This document shows, piece after piece, positions 19,878 through 29,061 of a stretch of 64,000 bases of DNA. How positions within the stretch are numbered: position 1 is the first letter of the stretch; each line of letters begins with the position of its first letter. A program made the position numbers and the translations under genes. The DNA lies in contig OY759271.1 of assembly GCA_963662155.1 (NCBI GenBank), forward strand, positions 17,509,728 to 17,573,727, given 5' to 3'. The notes beneath the pieces are model-generated. The model made no database searches and was not told the DNA's origin. It saw only the letters and a list, made by a program, of their open reading frames with translations. The DNA comes from Lamellibrachia columna. Lineage: Eukaryota > Annelida > Polychaeta > Sabellida > Siboglinidae.

Positions 19878-22800
19878 ATGAAAAGACACCAATGTCGTCA
19901 CTGCGGACAGGTGCTCGACACCTATGCAGCGCTCAAACGCCACCTAGCTAGTCATGCGACACCGGCAGTGATCGAACATACGTATTCGGTGGCGCCACCA
20001 CTAGATGTGCCACGGGAGGTGCCACCTAGCGAACAGGCAAAGCGAACTAAGTATTCCTGTAAATGCGATGCAACGTTCGACATATGGGACGATCTGCAAG
20101 ACCATGTGAGGTCCGTATGTCGTCTTAGCAGTAACCGTAGCCGTAGCAGTAGCAGTAGCAGTAATAGAAAACAGACCACAGTGTACACATGTGCGAAATG
20201 TGGAATGACGTTCAATAGACGCCGTACCCTGACCAGACACGTACGAAATGCGTGTACCGCCGACGACGACGACGACACGACGCCACCATCGCCTAAGATA
20301 TCAATCAGGGAAGACACCACACCCAACCATCCACTCGTTACCGATGCCGACCCTATAGACCCACCTGCCCGACTCCCCTTCGCCGACAACCTGTCGTCGG
20401 AACTGTTAGATGTCGTACGAGCGCACTGGTCGACCATACGGACACGTGTAACGAGAGGTCCTCTTCAGTGCAGGTACGATTACAGAGTAACGACGCTGGA
20501 CACGACCGTTCTAGAGCCGTCGTTGAGGAACGTGTTCCAGGAACAGACCAACGCGTTCAAGATTAACCTCAGTTACGGGTTCGTTCTGAGGAACAAGAAC
20601 ACGGGTCAATACAAGTACTACCATCCCTCGTGCAACTGCTGTGGACGCTACCTGGACGAGCCCAGTCTCATCACCAACAGCAAGGACTTTGATAAGTTCC
20701 TCGAACGCATCCGCGAAACCGACGTCTTGCAATGGGCCATCAATCAAAGACCGGATTCGGCGTGGGTGTGCGAACTCGTGACCAATGTCACATTTTTCGT
20801 CAATCGCATCATCGATCACCCGATAGGATGTGTAGGAATGACCGACCTTCCCATGTACATCAAGAGGAACAAAGCCGTCATCGCATTGGACACGGAGCCC
20901 CAGTATACCAAAAGGTACAATGACAACCTGTGTCTCTTTCGATGTCTGGCCCTGCATCGCGGATGTGAACGGCGTCGATTGGAACCGGCTGTGGAGACGC
21001 TGTACGCGACGTACGCCCAAGACGGCGTACCCATGGCAGCATTTGCCGGGGTCACGATGGACGACCTCTATCGTGTCGAGACCACGTTCGAAACAAACGT
21101 GTGCGTGTACAGTCTCGTAAAACCGGATGGAGATGAGGCAGAGGAGGAGGATGGTGGAAAGGCGACCGCAGAACTCGTTCGGCGCTCGGTATGTAAGTAC
21201 CCGGACACACTCTACCTCAATCTGCACGGGACGCATTTTTCCTACATCCAGGATAGACGCATGTACTGTCACTCGTACAGATGTCGGAAGTGCGGTGACT
21301 CGTTGTGGAAAGACGCATGGCATCTACGCAACCACGAGAGCACGTGTACGGGGGGTGTGCGCCGAGTCTATCCTGGTGGCGTGTACCATTCGACTCCATC
21401 GGTGTTCGAACGTCTGGCAGACGAGAACATCCGAGTGGCCGAAGCGTTGCAGTACTATCCGTACCGAGCCACCTTCGACTTCGAGTGTTGGTTCGATACC
21501 GAACACCTTCCGGCGGACAGTGCCCAGGTTCACTGGGTTGCACGTCACGTCCCGTTGAGCGTCAGCGTGGCATCCAACGTACCCGGACACGAACAGGTGA
21601 CATGCATCGTCACGGACGGAGACGTCAACAAGTTGGTGAGCACCATGATGACTGTCCTACAAGCGATGAGTGAGGCCGCGTACGACAAGATCAAAGACTC
21701 GTACGATCATGTGCTGGAACAACTCGCAGAAGAGATGTCGAAATGGGACGCACGGGAGGAGGCTGCACGGGACGCAGCTGCACGGGAGGCCGGCGAGAAG
21801 AAAGGGCGAGCGGCAACCAATCCGTACAAAACGCTGATGGGACAAATGTATGGATGGATGCGTCAGTTACCCGTCGTCGGGTTCAATTCGGGGAAGTATG
21901 ATCTCAATGCCATCAAACAGTTCCTCATACCGTACTTCCTGACGACTTCAAAGACCGACGTGGAACAGGACGAGGCCGCGGACGAGAGGGAGCAGGAGGG
22001 CAACAGGAAAGTCGAGACCGACGGCATCGGGTCAATGTTCGTAATCAAACGCAACAACACTTTCATGTGTCTTTCGACGGATCAGCTGAAATTCGTAGAC
22101 ATGATCAACTACATAGCCCCCGGGTTCAGCTACGACAAGTATCTGAAAGCGTACGGATGCGAGGTGACGAAAGGTCATTTCCCGTACGAGTACATGGACA
22201 GACTGGAGAGACTCGACGACACCACACTTCCACCGAAAGAGGCCTTCTTCAGTCGACTGAAGAACGAAGGGATTTCAGACGAGGATTACGCCAGTTGTCA
22301 GGAGGCCTGGCGCGTCAATGGCATGACGACGTTGCGCGACTTTCTCGTCTGGTACAACAACAGGGACGTGGTTCCCTTTCTACAGGCCATCGACAGACAG
22401 TTCGCGTTCTATCGACAACGGGGAATAGACATGTTCAAGCAAGGTATCAGCGTACCCGGTCTGACCCTGCTGTACCTGTTCAACGACCTGCCAGAGAAGA
22501 CCTACTTTACCATCTTCAACGAGAAGAACAAAGACCTGCACGACCTCGTCAAAGCGAACATTGTAGGCGGGCCTTCGATCATCTTTCATCGCTATCACGA
22601 GACAGGGGTCACCACGCTACGTCGGAACGAGTACGGAGAGGCGGCTCGTCCCTGTCGAGCGATCGTCGGATACGATGCGAACGCACTGTACCTGTGGTCG
22701 CTCATGCAGGACATGCCTATGGGATGGTACACGCGACGACGAGCGGAGAAGGACTTCCGCCCCGAATCGGCGCAGCTGTACGGACAGATGGCCGGAGAAT

Positions 22801-24401
22801 GGTTGACGTGGGAATCCGAACGCACGGGACGGTCCATACGGCATCAGATCAACGGACGAGAGAAGCGCATAGGCAAACATCGGGTGGACGGATGGTGCAG
22901 CGAGACGAAGACGGCTTATCAGTTCCAAGGTTGCTTCTTTCACGGTTGCTCGTGCAACCGAGAGGAGGTGAACGCCGTCAACGGGAAACCCATGGCGCAA
23001 CTGCTCGCCGAGACCCGAAAGACCACCGCCTACCTACGACACTTTGTCACGGTCGTCGAGTTGTGGGAATGCGAGTGGAAGGAGATGAGACGAACACCGG
23101 CCGTACGCAAGTGTGTGGATGCAGCATTTCCCCGACGTCGACACGTGCAATGGACGATGACGTCACAACAGATCCTGAACGGAGTGCGTGCCGGAACCGT
23201 GTTCGGCATGATCGAGTGCGACGTACGCGTACCGGAAGCGTTGCGCGCGCACTTTGCCGAGATGCAGCCCGTGTTCAAGAACATCGGTATGCAACGGGAG
23301 GATCTCGGTCCGTTCATGCGCCGATACGCCGAAGAGCACGACATAATGAAGACTCCGCGTCGCATGCTCGTGGGTAGTTATTGCGGCGACAAGATACTGC
23401 TCGCAACGCCACTGCTGCGATGGTATCTGGACCACGGTCTCGAGGTGCTGCACGTGTACCAGGTCGTCGAATACGACCCCGTTCCGTGTTTCCGGCGGTT
23501 CGGCGATGCAGTGTCCAAGGCCCGACGCGAGGGCGACGTTCACCGAGACAGGACCATCATCGCGGACACCATGAAGTTGCTGGGGAACTCGGGCTACGGA
23601 AAGACCATCACCAACGTCGACCGACATCGTGACGTCAGCTACTGCACGGAGAAGGCGGCATCGCTCCTCGTCAACGATAAACGATTCCGTCAACTCGACA
23701 TGGTCGTCGACGACGCGTACGAGATAGAACTGAACAAGAAGACCGTCAAGTACACCCTACCCGTACACGTGGGATTCTTCGTTCTGCAGTACGCCAAGCT
23801 GCGCATGTTGCAGTTCTATTACGATTTCATCGTCAGGTACGTGGAGCGCCCTCTGTTCGAGTACTGCGAGATGGATACGGATAGTGCCTATTTAGCCTTG
23901 GCCGCCGAGTCCGTCGACGACCTCGTGACCCCGACACTGCGAGCCCATTATTTCCGCCATCGGTCGGAATGGCTGCCGTCCGAATGTTGCGACGACCATC
24001 GGAACGACTACGTGCGCTGTCGTCTCGCCAATAGACCGTGGGTCGGCGACGAGGCGTGCTGCAAGGCGCGCAGAGCATTCGACAAGAGGACGCCGGGTCT
24101 GTTCAAGGTCGAGTGGTCCGGTGCGGGGTTCGTGGGGTTGTGTAGCAAGACGTACTACTGTTTCGGCGCCACCGACAAGTACAGCACCAAAGGTCTCAGC
24201 AAACGGCACAACACCATAGACAAGGACGCGTTCCTGGAGGTGCTCACCAACCGTCGGAGCGGAGGCGGTTCGAACCGGGGTTTCCGGGTGCATAGCTCCA
24301 CCGTCATGACGTACGTGCAGAATCGGGATGCACTCACCTTCTTTTACGCCAAACGCGTGGTGCACGAGGACGGGGTGACCACGGGTCCGGTGGACGTATA
24401 G
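19878..24401 (+). CDS. POLB: Protein-primed family B DNA polymerase (Polinton PolB)
   Basis: 1,507 aa; replicates the linear element using a protein primer. The N-terminus has three C2H2/C2HC-type fingers (about residues 3-25, 50-75, 95-120) split by Ser/Arg runs. An OTU-like segment follows, with D349-x-x-C352 and H453. Then comes another C-x-x-C...H...C finger (about 460-490). Exonuclease motifs are Exo I D534/E536, Exo II N670/Y674-D675 and an Exo III Y-N-N-R-D region (about 820). Polymerase motif A is Y932-D933-A-N-A-L-Y; B is K1233-L-L-G-N-S-G-Y-G; C is D1333-T-D-S. A Cys/His-rich G-C-F-F-H-G-C insert (about 1020) is typical of Maverick polymerases. All catalytic residues are present. 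It ends 11 bp before the ATPase ATG. Confidence 0.97.
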   Translation: MKRHQCRHCGQVLDTYAALKRHLASHATPAVIEHTYSVAPPLDVPREVPPSEQAKRTKYSCKCDATFDIWDDLQDHVRSVCRLSSNRSRSSSSSSNRKQTTVYTCAKCGMTFNRRRTLTRHVRNACTADDDDDTTPPSPKISIREDTTPNHPLVTDADPIDPPARLPFADNLSSELLDVVRAHWSTIRTRVTRGPLQCRYDYRVTTLDTTVLEPSLRNVFQEQTNAFKINLSYGFVLRNKNTGQYKYYHPSCNCCGRYLDEPSLITNSKDFDKFLERIRETDVLQWAINQRPDSAWVCELVTNVTFFVNRIIDHPIGCVGMTDLPMYIKRNKAVIALDTEPQYTKRYNDNLCLFRCLALHRGCERRRLEPAVETLYATYAQDGVPMAAFAGVTMDDLYRVETTFETNVCVYSLVKPDGDEAEEEDGGKATAELVRRSVCKYPDTLYLNLHGTHFSYIQDRRMYCHSYRCRKCGDSLWKDAWHLRNHESTCTGGVRRVYPGGVYHSTPSVFERLADENIRVAEALQYYPYRATFDFECWFDTEHLPADSAQVHWVARHVPLSVSVASNVPGHEQVTCIVTDGDVNKLVSTMMTVLQAMSEAAYDKIKDSYDHVLEQLAEEMSKWDAREEAARDAAAREAGEKKGRAATNPYKTLMGQMYGWMRQLPVVGFNSGKYDLNAIKQFLIPYFLTTSKTDVEQDEAADEREQEGNRKVETDGIGSMFVIKRNNTFMCLSTDQLKFVDMINYIAPGFSYDKYLKAYGCEVTKGHFPYEYMDRLERLDDTTLPPKEAFFSRLKNEGISDEDYASCQEAWRVNGMTTLRDFLVWYNNRDVVPFLQAIDRQFAFYRQRGIDMFKQGISVPGLTLLYLFNDLPEKTYFTIFNEKNKDLHDLVKANIVGGPSIIFHRYHETGVTTLRRNEYGEAARPCRAIVGYDANALYLWSLMQDMPMGWYTRRRAEKDFRPESAQLYGQMAGEWLTWESERTGRSIRHQINGREKRIGKHRVDGWCSETKTAYQFQGCFFHGCSCNREEVNAVNGKPMAQLLAETRKTTAYLRHFVTVVELWECEWKEMRRTPAVRKCVDAAFPRRRHVQWTMTSQQILNGVRAGTVFGMIECDVRVPEALRAHFAEMQPVFKNIGMQREDLGPFMRRYAEEHDIMKTPRRMLVGSYCGDKILLATPLLRWYLDHGLEVLHVYQVVEYDPVPCFRRFGDAVSKARREGDVHRDRTIIADTMKLLGNSGYGKTITNVDRHRDVSYCTEKAASLLVNDKRFRQLDMVVDDAYEIELNKKTVKYTLPVHVGFFVLQYAKLRMLQFYYDFIVRYVERPLFEYCEMDTDSAYLALAAESVDDLVTPTLRAHYFRHRSEWLPSECCDDHRNDYVRCRLANRPWVGDEACCKARRAFDKRTPGLFKVEWSGAGFVGLCSKTYYCFGATDKYSTKGLSKRHNTIDKDAFLEVLTNRRSGGGSNRGFRVHSSTVMTYVQNRDALTFFYAKRVVHEDGVTTGPVDV

Positions 24402-24412
24402 TAGAAAAGGCG

Positions 24413-25087
24413 ATGCACGCTGCATTCGTTGCACACGCATTCATGGATGCGCGATGGAAACACCCCTTCACGTGCATCGTCGCCGGACCGACGGGGTGCG
24501 GCAAGAGTACTTTCGTGACGCGTATGTTGCGTCACGCCGCTGCGATGATCGATCCACCGCCCCAGCAGATCACGTGGTGTTACGGAGAATGGCAAGAGGC
24601 TTACGCAACGACGGAATTGGGTCACGTGCGATTCGAGGAAGGGTTACCGACGGCGGCCATGTTCGATCCGACAACGAGGAACCTCATCGTCATAGACGAT
24701 CTCATGGCAGAAACGGACGAACGGGTCACGGCCCTGTTCACTAAAAAAAGTCACCACAGGAACACGTCCGTGCTGTATCTCGTACAGAACCTGTTCCCTA
24801 AAAACAAAGAGAGTCGCACCATCAGTCTGAATTCGCAGTACATGGTGGTGTTCAAGAATCCACGTGACGCATCGCAGATGTCGACCTTGGCGCGGCAGAT
24901 GTATCCGGGACGCGGCAAGTTCGTGCAAGAGGCGTTTAAAGACGCCACGGCGGTACCGTACGGTTATCTGTTGGTCGATCTCAAACAGGACACGCCCGAG
25001 GACATGCGTCTGCGCACGGCCATCTTTCCAGACGACGGTGTTCAGTACGTGTACCTGCCTAGGTATAAAACGACCGAGTGTGGATAG
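24413..25087 (+). CDS. ATP: Genome-packaging ATPase (FtsK/HerA, A32-like)
   Basis: 224 aa. Walker A is G25-P-T-G-C-G-K-S-T33. Walker B is L-I-V-I-D95-D96. A later V-L-Y-L-V-Q-N strand is in the sensor position. The length and short N-terminus fit the Polinton/poxvirus A32-type packaging ATPase, which drives the linear DNA into preformed capsids. It starts the late block and is followed after 16 bp by the basic small protein. Confidence 0.95.
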   Translation: MHAAFVAHAFMDARWKHPFTCIVAGPTGCGKSTFVTRMLRHAAAMIDPPPQQITWCYGEWQEAYATTELGHVRFEEGLPTAAMFDPTTRNLIVIDDLMAETDERVTALFTKKSHHRNTSVLYLVQNLFPKNKESRTISLNSQYMVVFKNPRDASQMSTLARQMYPGRGKFVQEAFKDATAVPYGYLLVDLKQDTPEDMRLRTAIFPDDGVQYVYLPRYKTTECG

Positions 25088-25103
25088 TCTCTTCATTCGC
25101 ATC

Positions 25104-25472
25104 ATGTCCGCCAGGGTGAAGAGACACATCGTGTGCATACAGGCTCTGGCCAGAGTCAAGAGCAACAAAATTAAAAAGGCCATCATCGCCAACGCCGACT
25201 CCGATCTGCTGTGTGCACTAGCCGAGTGTGCATACAACATACTAACAAAAAACATTCCATTGTCCCCTTTACAGAGGCAACGATTGAATAAATACAGGAC
25301 GAGGTTACGCGCGTTGGCTAATAGACGAACGCCAGCTGCCAGGAGAAGACGTCTACTGCTGCAACCACAGATTGGTGAGGGACAGAGCGGCGGCTTCCTA
25401 TCGGCCTTCCTAGCACCGTTGGCCAGTTCGGTCTTGCTACCCTTGCTCCGAGAGGTGCTGAACAAAAGGTAG
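25104..25472 (+). CDS. Small basic late protein of the Polinton PX-like family
   Basis: 122 aa from the ATG at 25104. A longer frame back to 24864 overlaps the ATPase and is ignored. The N-terminal half is Lys/Arg-rich with D-L-L-C-A-L-A-E-C-A-Y-N-I-L; the middle is strongly basic. The C-terminus has a Gly-Gly-Phe followed by a hydrophobic stretch (S-A-F-L-A-P-L-A-S-S-V-L-L-P-L-L). Proteins of this layout recur beside the ATPase in metazoan Polintons/adintoviruses and are presumed minor virion proteins. The name is by resemblance, not proof. Confidence 0.75.
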   Translation: MSARVKRHIVCIQALARVKSNKIKKAIIANADSDLLCALAECAYNILTKNIPLSPLQRQRLNKYRTRLRALANRRTPAARRRRLLLQPQIGEGQSGGFLSAFLAPLASSVLLPLLREVLNKR

Positions 25473-25476
25473 ATAC

Positions 25477-26253
25477 ATGGACCACGCACGCAAGATGGCC
25501 TTGGTGGACCCGCGACTGTTGGACACGCTTCGGTCACCCCCACCCGCGACCGACACCTTAGGCAAGAAGGTGCAAGCCCTCGATGACGAGATGAAGACCA
25601 TCCTGGATAGAACGGACCTAGACGACTGGACCAAGGTGACCCTGTATAATCAGGTGTTGCAGCGTTACAACGTCTTGGCCGATAAACGCATCAAGGAACC
25701 GCTACGCGTGGTCACGGTGAACGAGTCGGAGGTGGCGTCGGAGTCGGGGTCGGCGGGTACAGCACCAGCTCCTATTAGCGGACTGGAGGCCACCGTCTTG
25801 GCCACCGTTCCCAAGACCATGCAGGCCAAAGCCAGCCGTTTGATGGAGCATCTCAAGAGAGATATCGCGTGGACCGCTCGCGGTGAACTGATACACGAGG
25901 GCGCGCCGGTTGTCGGAAGTAACGTGGTGGATCTCGTTAATGATCTGTTGCGTAAGAGACAGACCGCTCCGACGGGTTGGCTGCCATTCGCACGACAACT
26001 CCGTGCCATCAACCTACCCATGACGTTGGTCGGTAACGTCGCCAGAAGAGCCTACATACGTCCGGAGCCGTCGATCTCTCCCTCTCGTCGGTCACGTACT
26101 CCTCTGCGTGCTGCTGCTGCAGGTAGTGCACGAAGATCGCTAAGTTGGACACCCCTCGGCCGTAAGAGCCGTCGAATGGAACATTCCATGCCCACCCCAC
26201 CCCCCGAAAGACGCAAGGCTTTGACGTCATTGGCTGGTTGGGACGATCTATAG
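25477..26253 (+). CDS. Polinton PY-like late protein
   Basis: 258 aa, starting 4 bp after the previous stop. The N-terminus (K-M-A-L-V-D-P-R-L-L) and a helical segment with L-D-D-W-T-K-V-T-L-Y-N-Q-V-L-Q-R-Y recur in a Polinton late protein of unknown function. A central Ser/Gly/Pro-rich linker leads to a second helical domain (about 110-190) and a basic Ser/Arg tail. The last 20 codons have a degenerate copy at the end of the next ORF because of a tandem duplication. Confidence 0.7.
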   Translation: MDHARKMALVDPRLLDTLRSPPPATDTLGKKVQALDDEMKTILDRTDLDDWTKVTLYNQVLQRYNVLADKRIKEPLRVVTVNESEVASESGSAGTAPAPISGLEATVLATVPKTMQAKASRLMEHLKRDIAWTARGELIHEGAPVVGSNVVDLVNDLLRKRQTAPTGWLPFARQLRAINLPMTLVGNVARRAYIRPEPSISPSRRSRTPLRAAAAGSARRSLSWTPLGRKSRRMEHSMPTPPPERRKALTSLAGWDDL

Positions 26254-26289
26254 GATGGTACGATGCGTGTCCGTAGCACAGTGTTCGTC

Positions 26290-26511
26290 ATGTCGCCCGA
26301 TCCACAGGACGCCGTTTACCAGGCCATCGTCGGTGCTATATTTATCAGTGGACTCTACATGATGGCTCACGGTATACTCCAAAGTTTTATGCAACAGGCG
26401 TTATTCGAACCCCCCACGCTCGACGACTGGACCATTCCTCGTACACCCACCCACCCTCCCCACTCATCACGCAAGGCTTCGTCGTCATTGGCTGGACGGA
26501 ACAACGTATAA
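26290..26511 (+). CDS. Small duplicated late protein, copy 1 (73 aa)
   Basis: The frame is open from 26263, but comparison with copy 2 favours the ATG at 26290, so both begin M-x-x-D-P-Q-D. It has a hydrophobic segment I-V-G-A-I-F-I-S-G-L-Y-M-M, then Q-Q-A-L-F, then a Pro/Ser tail ending S-L-A-G that mirrors the end of the preceding gene. Possibly membrane-associated; function unknown. Confidence 0.55.
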   Translation: MSPDPQDAVYQAIVGAIFISGLYMMAHGILQSFMQQALFEPPTLDDWTIPRTPTHPPHSSRKASSSLAGRNNV

Positions 26512-26539
26512 GGCGGTACGACGCGTATCCGTAGCAGTC

Positions 26540-26674
26540 ATGCTCATCGATCCACAGGACACGTACCGATCCATCGTCGCTGCGCTATTGTTCGAAGGAC
26601 TTACCGTGCTGGGAGACGTTGCAGCCGACATTCTTCTACAACAGCTGTTATTCCGACTATGGTTACTCCGCTAG
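26540..26674 (+). CDS. Small duplicated late protein, copy 2 (44 aa)
   Basis: Short ATG-to-TAG frame with D-P-Q-D-x-x-x-x-I-V-x-A and Q-Q-L-L-F in the same order as copy 1, but lacking the Pro-rich tail. The flanking DNA is also duplicated. It overlaps the start of the next small frame by 16 bp. Confidence 0.5.
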   Translation: MLIDPQDTYRSIVAALLFEGLTVLGDVAADILLQQLLFRLWLLR

Positions 26675-26820
26675 CTCGTTGTTGTTCCACCGCTGTCATT
26701 GTGGGTGCCATAGTATGCGTCCTAATACACGTCGGCGTGCTCCTCGTCATTCGTCAGCAGTGGGAATCCGACGTCAACGTCACCGCCCCCGTCAACACAT
26801 CGACCCTCCACCTCTTTTGA
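26659..26820 (+). CDS. 53-aa single-pass membrane protein
   Basis: ATG at 26659, TGA at 26818-26820. A strong hydrophobic segment (A-V-I-V-G-A-I-V-C-V-L-I-H-V-G-V-L-L-V-I) is followed by R-Q-Q-W and a short tail with two N-glycosylation sequons (N-V-T and N-T-S). The stop shares its last base with the integrase ATG, the same compact start/stop style as elsewhere in this block. Function unknown; a virion or membrane role is inferred. Confidence 0.6.
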   Translation: MVTPLARCCSTAVIVGAIVCVLIHVGVLLVIRQQWESDVNVTAPVNTSTLHLF

Positions 26821-27893
26821 TGGCTCAGAGGGGAGAAGAACGCTCCATGAGCGAGGTCTACTTCGATCCCACGAAGGTAGGCAGTTATGGTGGCGTCGAT
26901 GGCTTGCGACGCGTCACGCGTCTGCCACAGAAGACCGTCAAGGCATGGTTGTCGGCACAGGACACCTACACCTTACACAAACCAGCGAGACGTCATTTCA
27001 AGAGACGACAAGTCATCGTGGGTGGTATGCATCAGCAGTGGCAGGCCGATCTCGTGGACATGTCGAAGGTCAAACGCGTCAACGACGGTATGACCTTTCT
27101 CCTCACGGTGATCGACGTCTTCTCGAAAGTGGCCTGGTGTGTTCCCATGAAGAACAAGTCCGCGGCGTCGTTGGTAAAAGCGCTGCAATCCACGTTCGTC
27201 GACGGTTCGTGGCCACAGACGTTGCAGACAGATGACGGCAGAGAATTTCGGAACAAATCCGTTCAGTCTATATTGCGGGCTTACGACATCCATCACTTCT
27301 CCACGCACAACGCGGAGACGAAGGCAGCCGTCGTGGAACGGTTCAACCGAACGTTGAAGACGCGCATGTGGCGCTACTTCACGAAACACCAGACGTGGCG
27401 GTACGTCGACGTCCTTCCGGCCTTGATGCGATCGTATAACAATGCCCGCCACCGCATGATCGGTATGGCTCCGTCACAGGTGAATGCACAGAACCAAGAA
27501 GAGGTGTGGCAACGTCTGTACGGTCACGACGGTAAGGGCGTGCCCAAGTTGCACGTGTCGGATCGCGTGCGTGTCAGCAAGTACAAACGCACGTTCGAAA
27601 AGGGCTACGAGACGAACTGGAGCGAAGAGGTGTTCACGGTACACGAGGTTCACCCCTCCGACCCACCCGTGTATCTTTTGCGGGACGATCTCGGCGACGT
27701 GCTGGAGGGTTCCTTCTACGAACTGGAGCTGCAGAAGGTGACGGTGCCCTTTGATAAAGTGTACCGTGTTGAAGCGGTACTGAAACGCCGTACGGTTGGT
27801 AAACGTAAGGAAGCTTTGGTGAAATGGTTCGGTCATGGCTCCTACTTCAACAGCTGGATCGATGCCAAGGGACTCGTCAACTATAAAGCCTAG
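26820..27893 (+). CDS. INT: Retroviral-type DDE integrase with chromodomain-like C-terminus
   Basis: 357 aa from the ATG at 26820. A longer open frame back to 26619 overlaps other small genes, and the TGATG junction supports this start. The rve core shows D77 (Q-A-D-L-V-D), D138 (T-D-D-G-R-E-F) and E173 (V-V-E-R-F-N-R). A basic domain follows, and the last about 45 residues (Y-R-V-E-A-V-L-K-R-R...V-K-W-F-G) look like a chromodomain. It would insert the element with a 6-bp stagger, which matches the duplicated AACACT. All three catalytic residues are intact. Confidence 0.95.
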   Translation: MAQRGEERSMSEVYFDPTKVGSYGGVDGLRRVTRLPQKTVKAWLSAQDTYTLHKPARRHFKRRQVIVGGMHQQWQADLVDMSKVKRVNDGMTFLLTVIDVFSKVAWCVPMKNKSAASLVKALQSTFVDGSWPQTLQTDDGREFRNKSVQSILRAYDIHHFSTHNAETKAAVVERFNRTLKTRMWRYFTKHQTWRYVDVLPALMRSYNNARHRMIGMAPSQVNAQNQEEVWQRLYGHDGKGVPKLHVSDRVRVSKYKRTFEKGYETNWSEEVFTVHEVHPSDPPVYLLRDDLGDVLEGSFYELELQKVTVPFDKVYRVEAVLKRRTVGKRKEALVKWFGHGSYFNSWIDAKGLVNYKA

Positions 27894-27923
27894 CCGCGTA
27901 CACGACGACACTGCATTCGAGGA

Positions 27924-28235
27924 ATGACACACGACGCGACACCATCACCATCACCACCGACCTGCCTCACCACCATAGACGAGGAGGAGACGGAGGATTG
28001 TACTGACGCTGCACCGAACGAGCCAGACAGCACTCCCTGGCATATTTTCGGTACCGCGTGTCCCAAAGAGGAGATCGTGTTTCTGTGTCAGGTCGTCGTC
28101 CTGTACACGGTCATTCTGATCAGCATTTACAACCTGACGACAGGTCGCGGCGATTCTAATCTGTGGACGGCTCTGTTGAGTAGTTCGTTGGGTTACCTAC
28201 TGCCCAATCCCACGTTGAGACGCAATGGCGACTGA
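27924..28235 (+). CDS. Conserved Polinton small membrane protein
   Basis: 103 aa. An acidic N-terminal half is followed by F-G-T-A-C-P-K-E-E-I-V-F-L, a transmembrane stretch (Q-V-V-V-L-Y-T-V-I-L-I-S-I-Y) and G-D-S-N-L-W-T-A-L-L-S-S-S-L-G-Y-L-L-P-N-P. Short proteins with this C-terminal half commonly precede the penton-like gene in metazoan Polintons. It overlaps the next ATG by 11 bp. Function unknown; a virion membrane component is possible. Confidence 0.7.
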   Translation: MTHDATPSPSPPTCLTTIDEEETEDCTDAAPNEPDSTPWHIFGTACPKEEIVFLCQVVVLYTVILISIYNLTTGRGDSNLWTALLSSSLGYLLPNPTLRRNGD

Positions 28236-29061
28236 TTTCTACATGACGCTGCCTAGCAACGCTTCCATGAAGATGCACCCCGACAACACCTTGACCCATT
28301 ACGTCACGGCCTTGCCCCAACGCATCGATCTTACCGGCGAGTGGGAGTGTGGGTTGGCCGAGGTCCAGTATCCGCACACCTGGTACAACGTCACGGATAG
28401 CGACGTCTGGTTCTTCCTCAACACGATCGATGCTACGGACTCGTCCATACGTTCGAAGTTGCCGTGTGGGTATTACGACGATCCGTTTACGTTGCTGTAT
28501 CACGTCAACAAGGGACTGTCCAATATGCGGACGTATGAGACACAGGCTCAGATCAGTTATAGTACCGTCACTCAGAAAATGACGTTACACATGACGGCGA
28601 ACACCACGTTCACCATACCGTACCACAGCGCGGTGGCGACCTTGTTGGGATTCCGCGGACCCGTAGCCAGCCCGGCGGAGTTGGAGTCGGGTGTGTCGTC
28701 TCCCATCCTCCCCATCGACACCCGCCATCCCGACTCGTCGTACCCCTTCCACATCGAGGCCGACGATGTGGTGAACCTGACGCAGGGGTTCGACACCCTC
28801 TACATCTACACGGACGTCGTGGAGTCGCGTAATGTGGGCGACACTCTCGCACCTCTGTTGCGCGCCGTTCCGATCAGCGGACGTAACGGCGACACGGTGT
28901 CCGCTCGTTTCACCAACGTGCACTACGTACCGCTGTTGCGTTCGAACTTCGACTCGATAGAGGTGGATATAAGGAATGACATGGGTCGACGCGTGCCATT
29001 CGAATACGGTAGAGTGACGGTGACGCTTCATTTTCGTCGACGCAAGCCCGGACTGTTCTGA
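28225..29061 (+). CDS. Penton-like minor capsid protein
   Basis: 278 aa. The N-terminus F-Y-M-T-L-P-S-N-A-S-M...P-D-N-T and G-E-W-E-C-G-L-A-E-V-Q-Y-P-H-T-W-Y is the recurrent signature of the Polinton/adintovirus penton (single jelly-roll) protein. The rest is beta-rich with no membrane segment. Its TGA shares one base with the next ATG (29061). It would fill the five-fold vertices of a capsid built from the double-jelly-roll protein at 29449. Confidence 0.85.
   Translation: MATDFYMTLPSNASMKMHPDNTLTHYVTALPQRIDLTGEWECGLAEVQYPHTWYNVTDSDVWFFLNTIDATDSSIRSKLPCGYYDDPFTLLYHVNKGLSNMRTYETQAQISYSTVTQKMTLHMTANTTFTIPYHSAVATLLGFRGPVASPAELESGVSSPILPIDTRHPDSSYPFHIEADDVVNLTQGFDTLYIYTDVVESRNVGDTLAPLLRAVPISGRNGDTVSARFTNVHYVPLLRSNFDSIEVDIRNDMGRRVPFEYGRVTVTLHFRRRKPGLF

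Noticed and set aside
20511..24440. Long antisense and out-of-frame ORFs across PolB (for example 20511-21323 minus, 22067-23377 plus, 23892-24440 minus)
   Set aside because: Shadows of a GC-rich coding sequence; Arg/Ser/His-rich with no domain, and PolB motifs are all in the main frame.
24864..25103. Upstream extension of the small basic late protein
   Set aside because: Lies wholly inside the ATPase coding region in another frame; the ATG at 25104 gives the family-typical N-terminus.
26619..26819. Longer integrase start at 26619
   Set aside because: It would overlap two small frames, begins mid-duplication, and the TGATG junction favours 26820.
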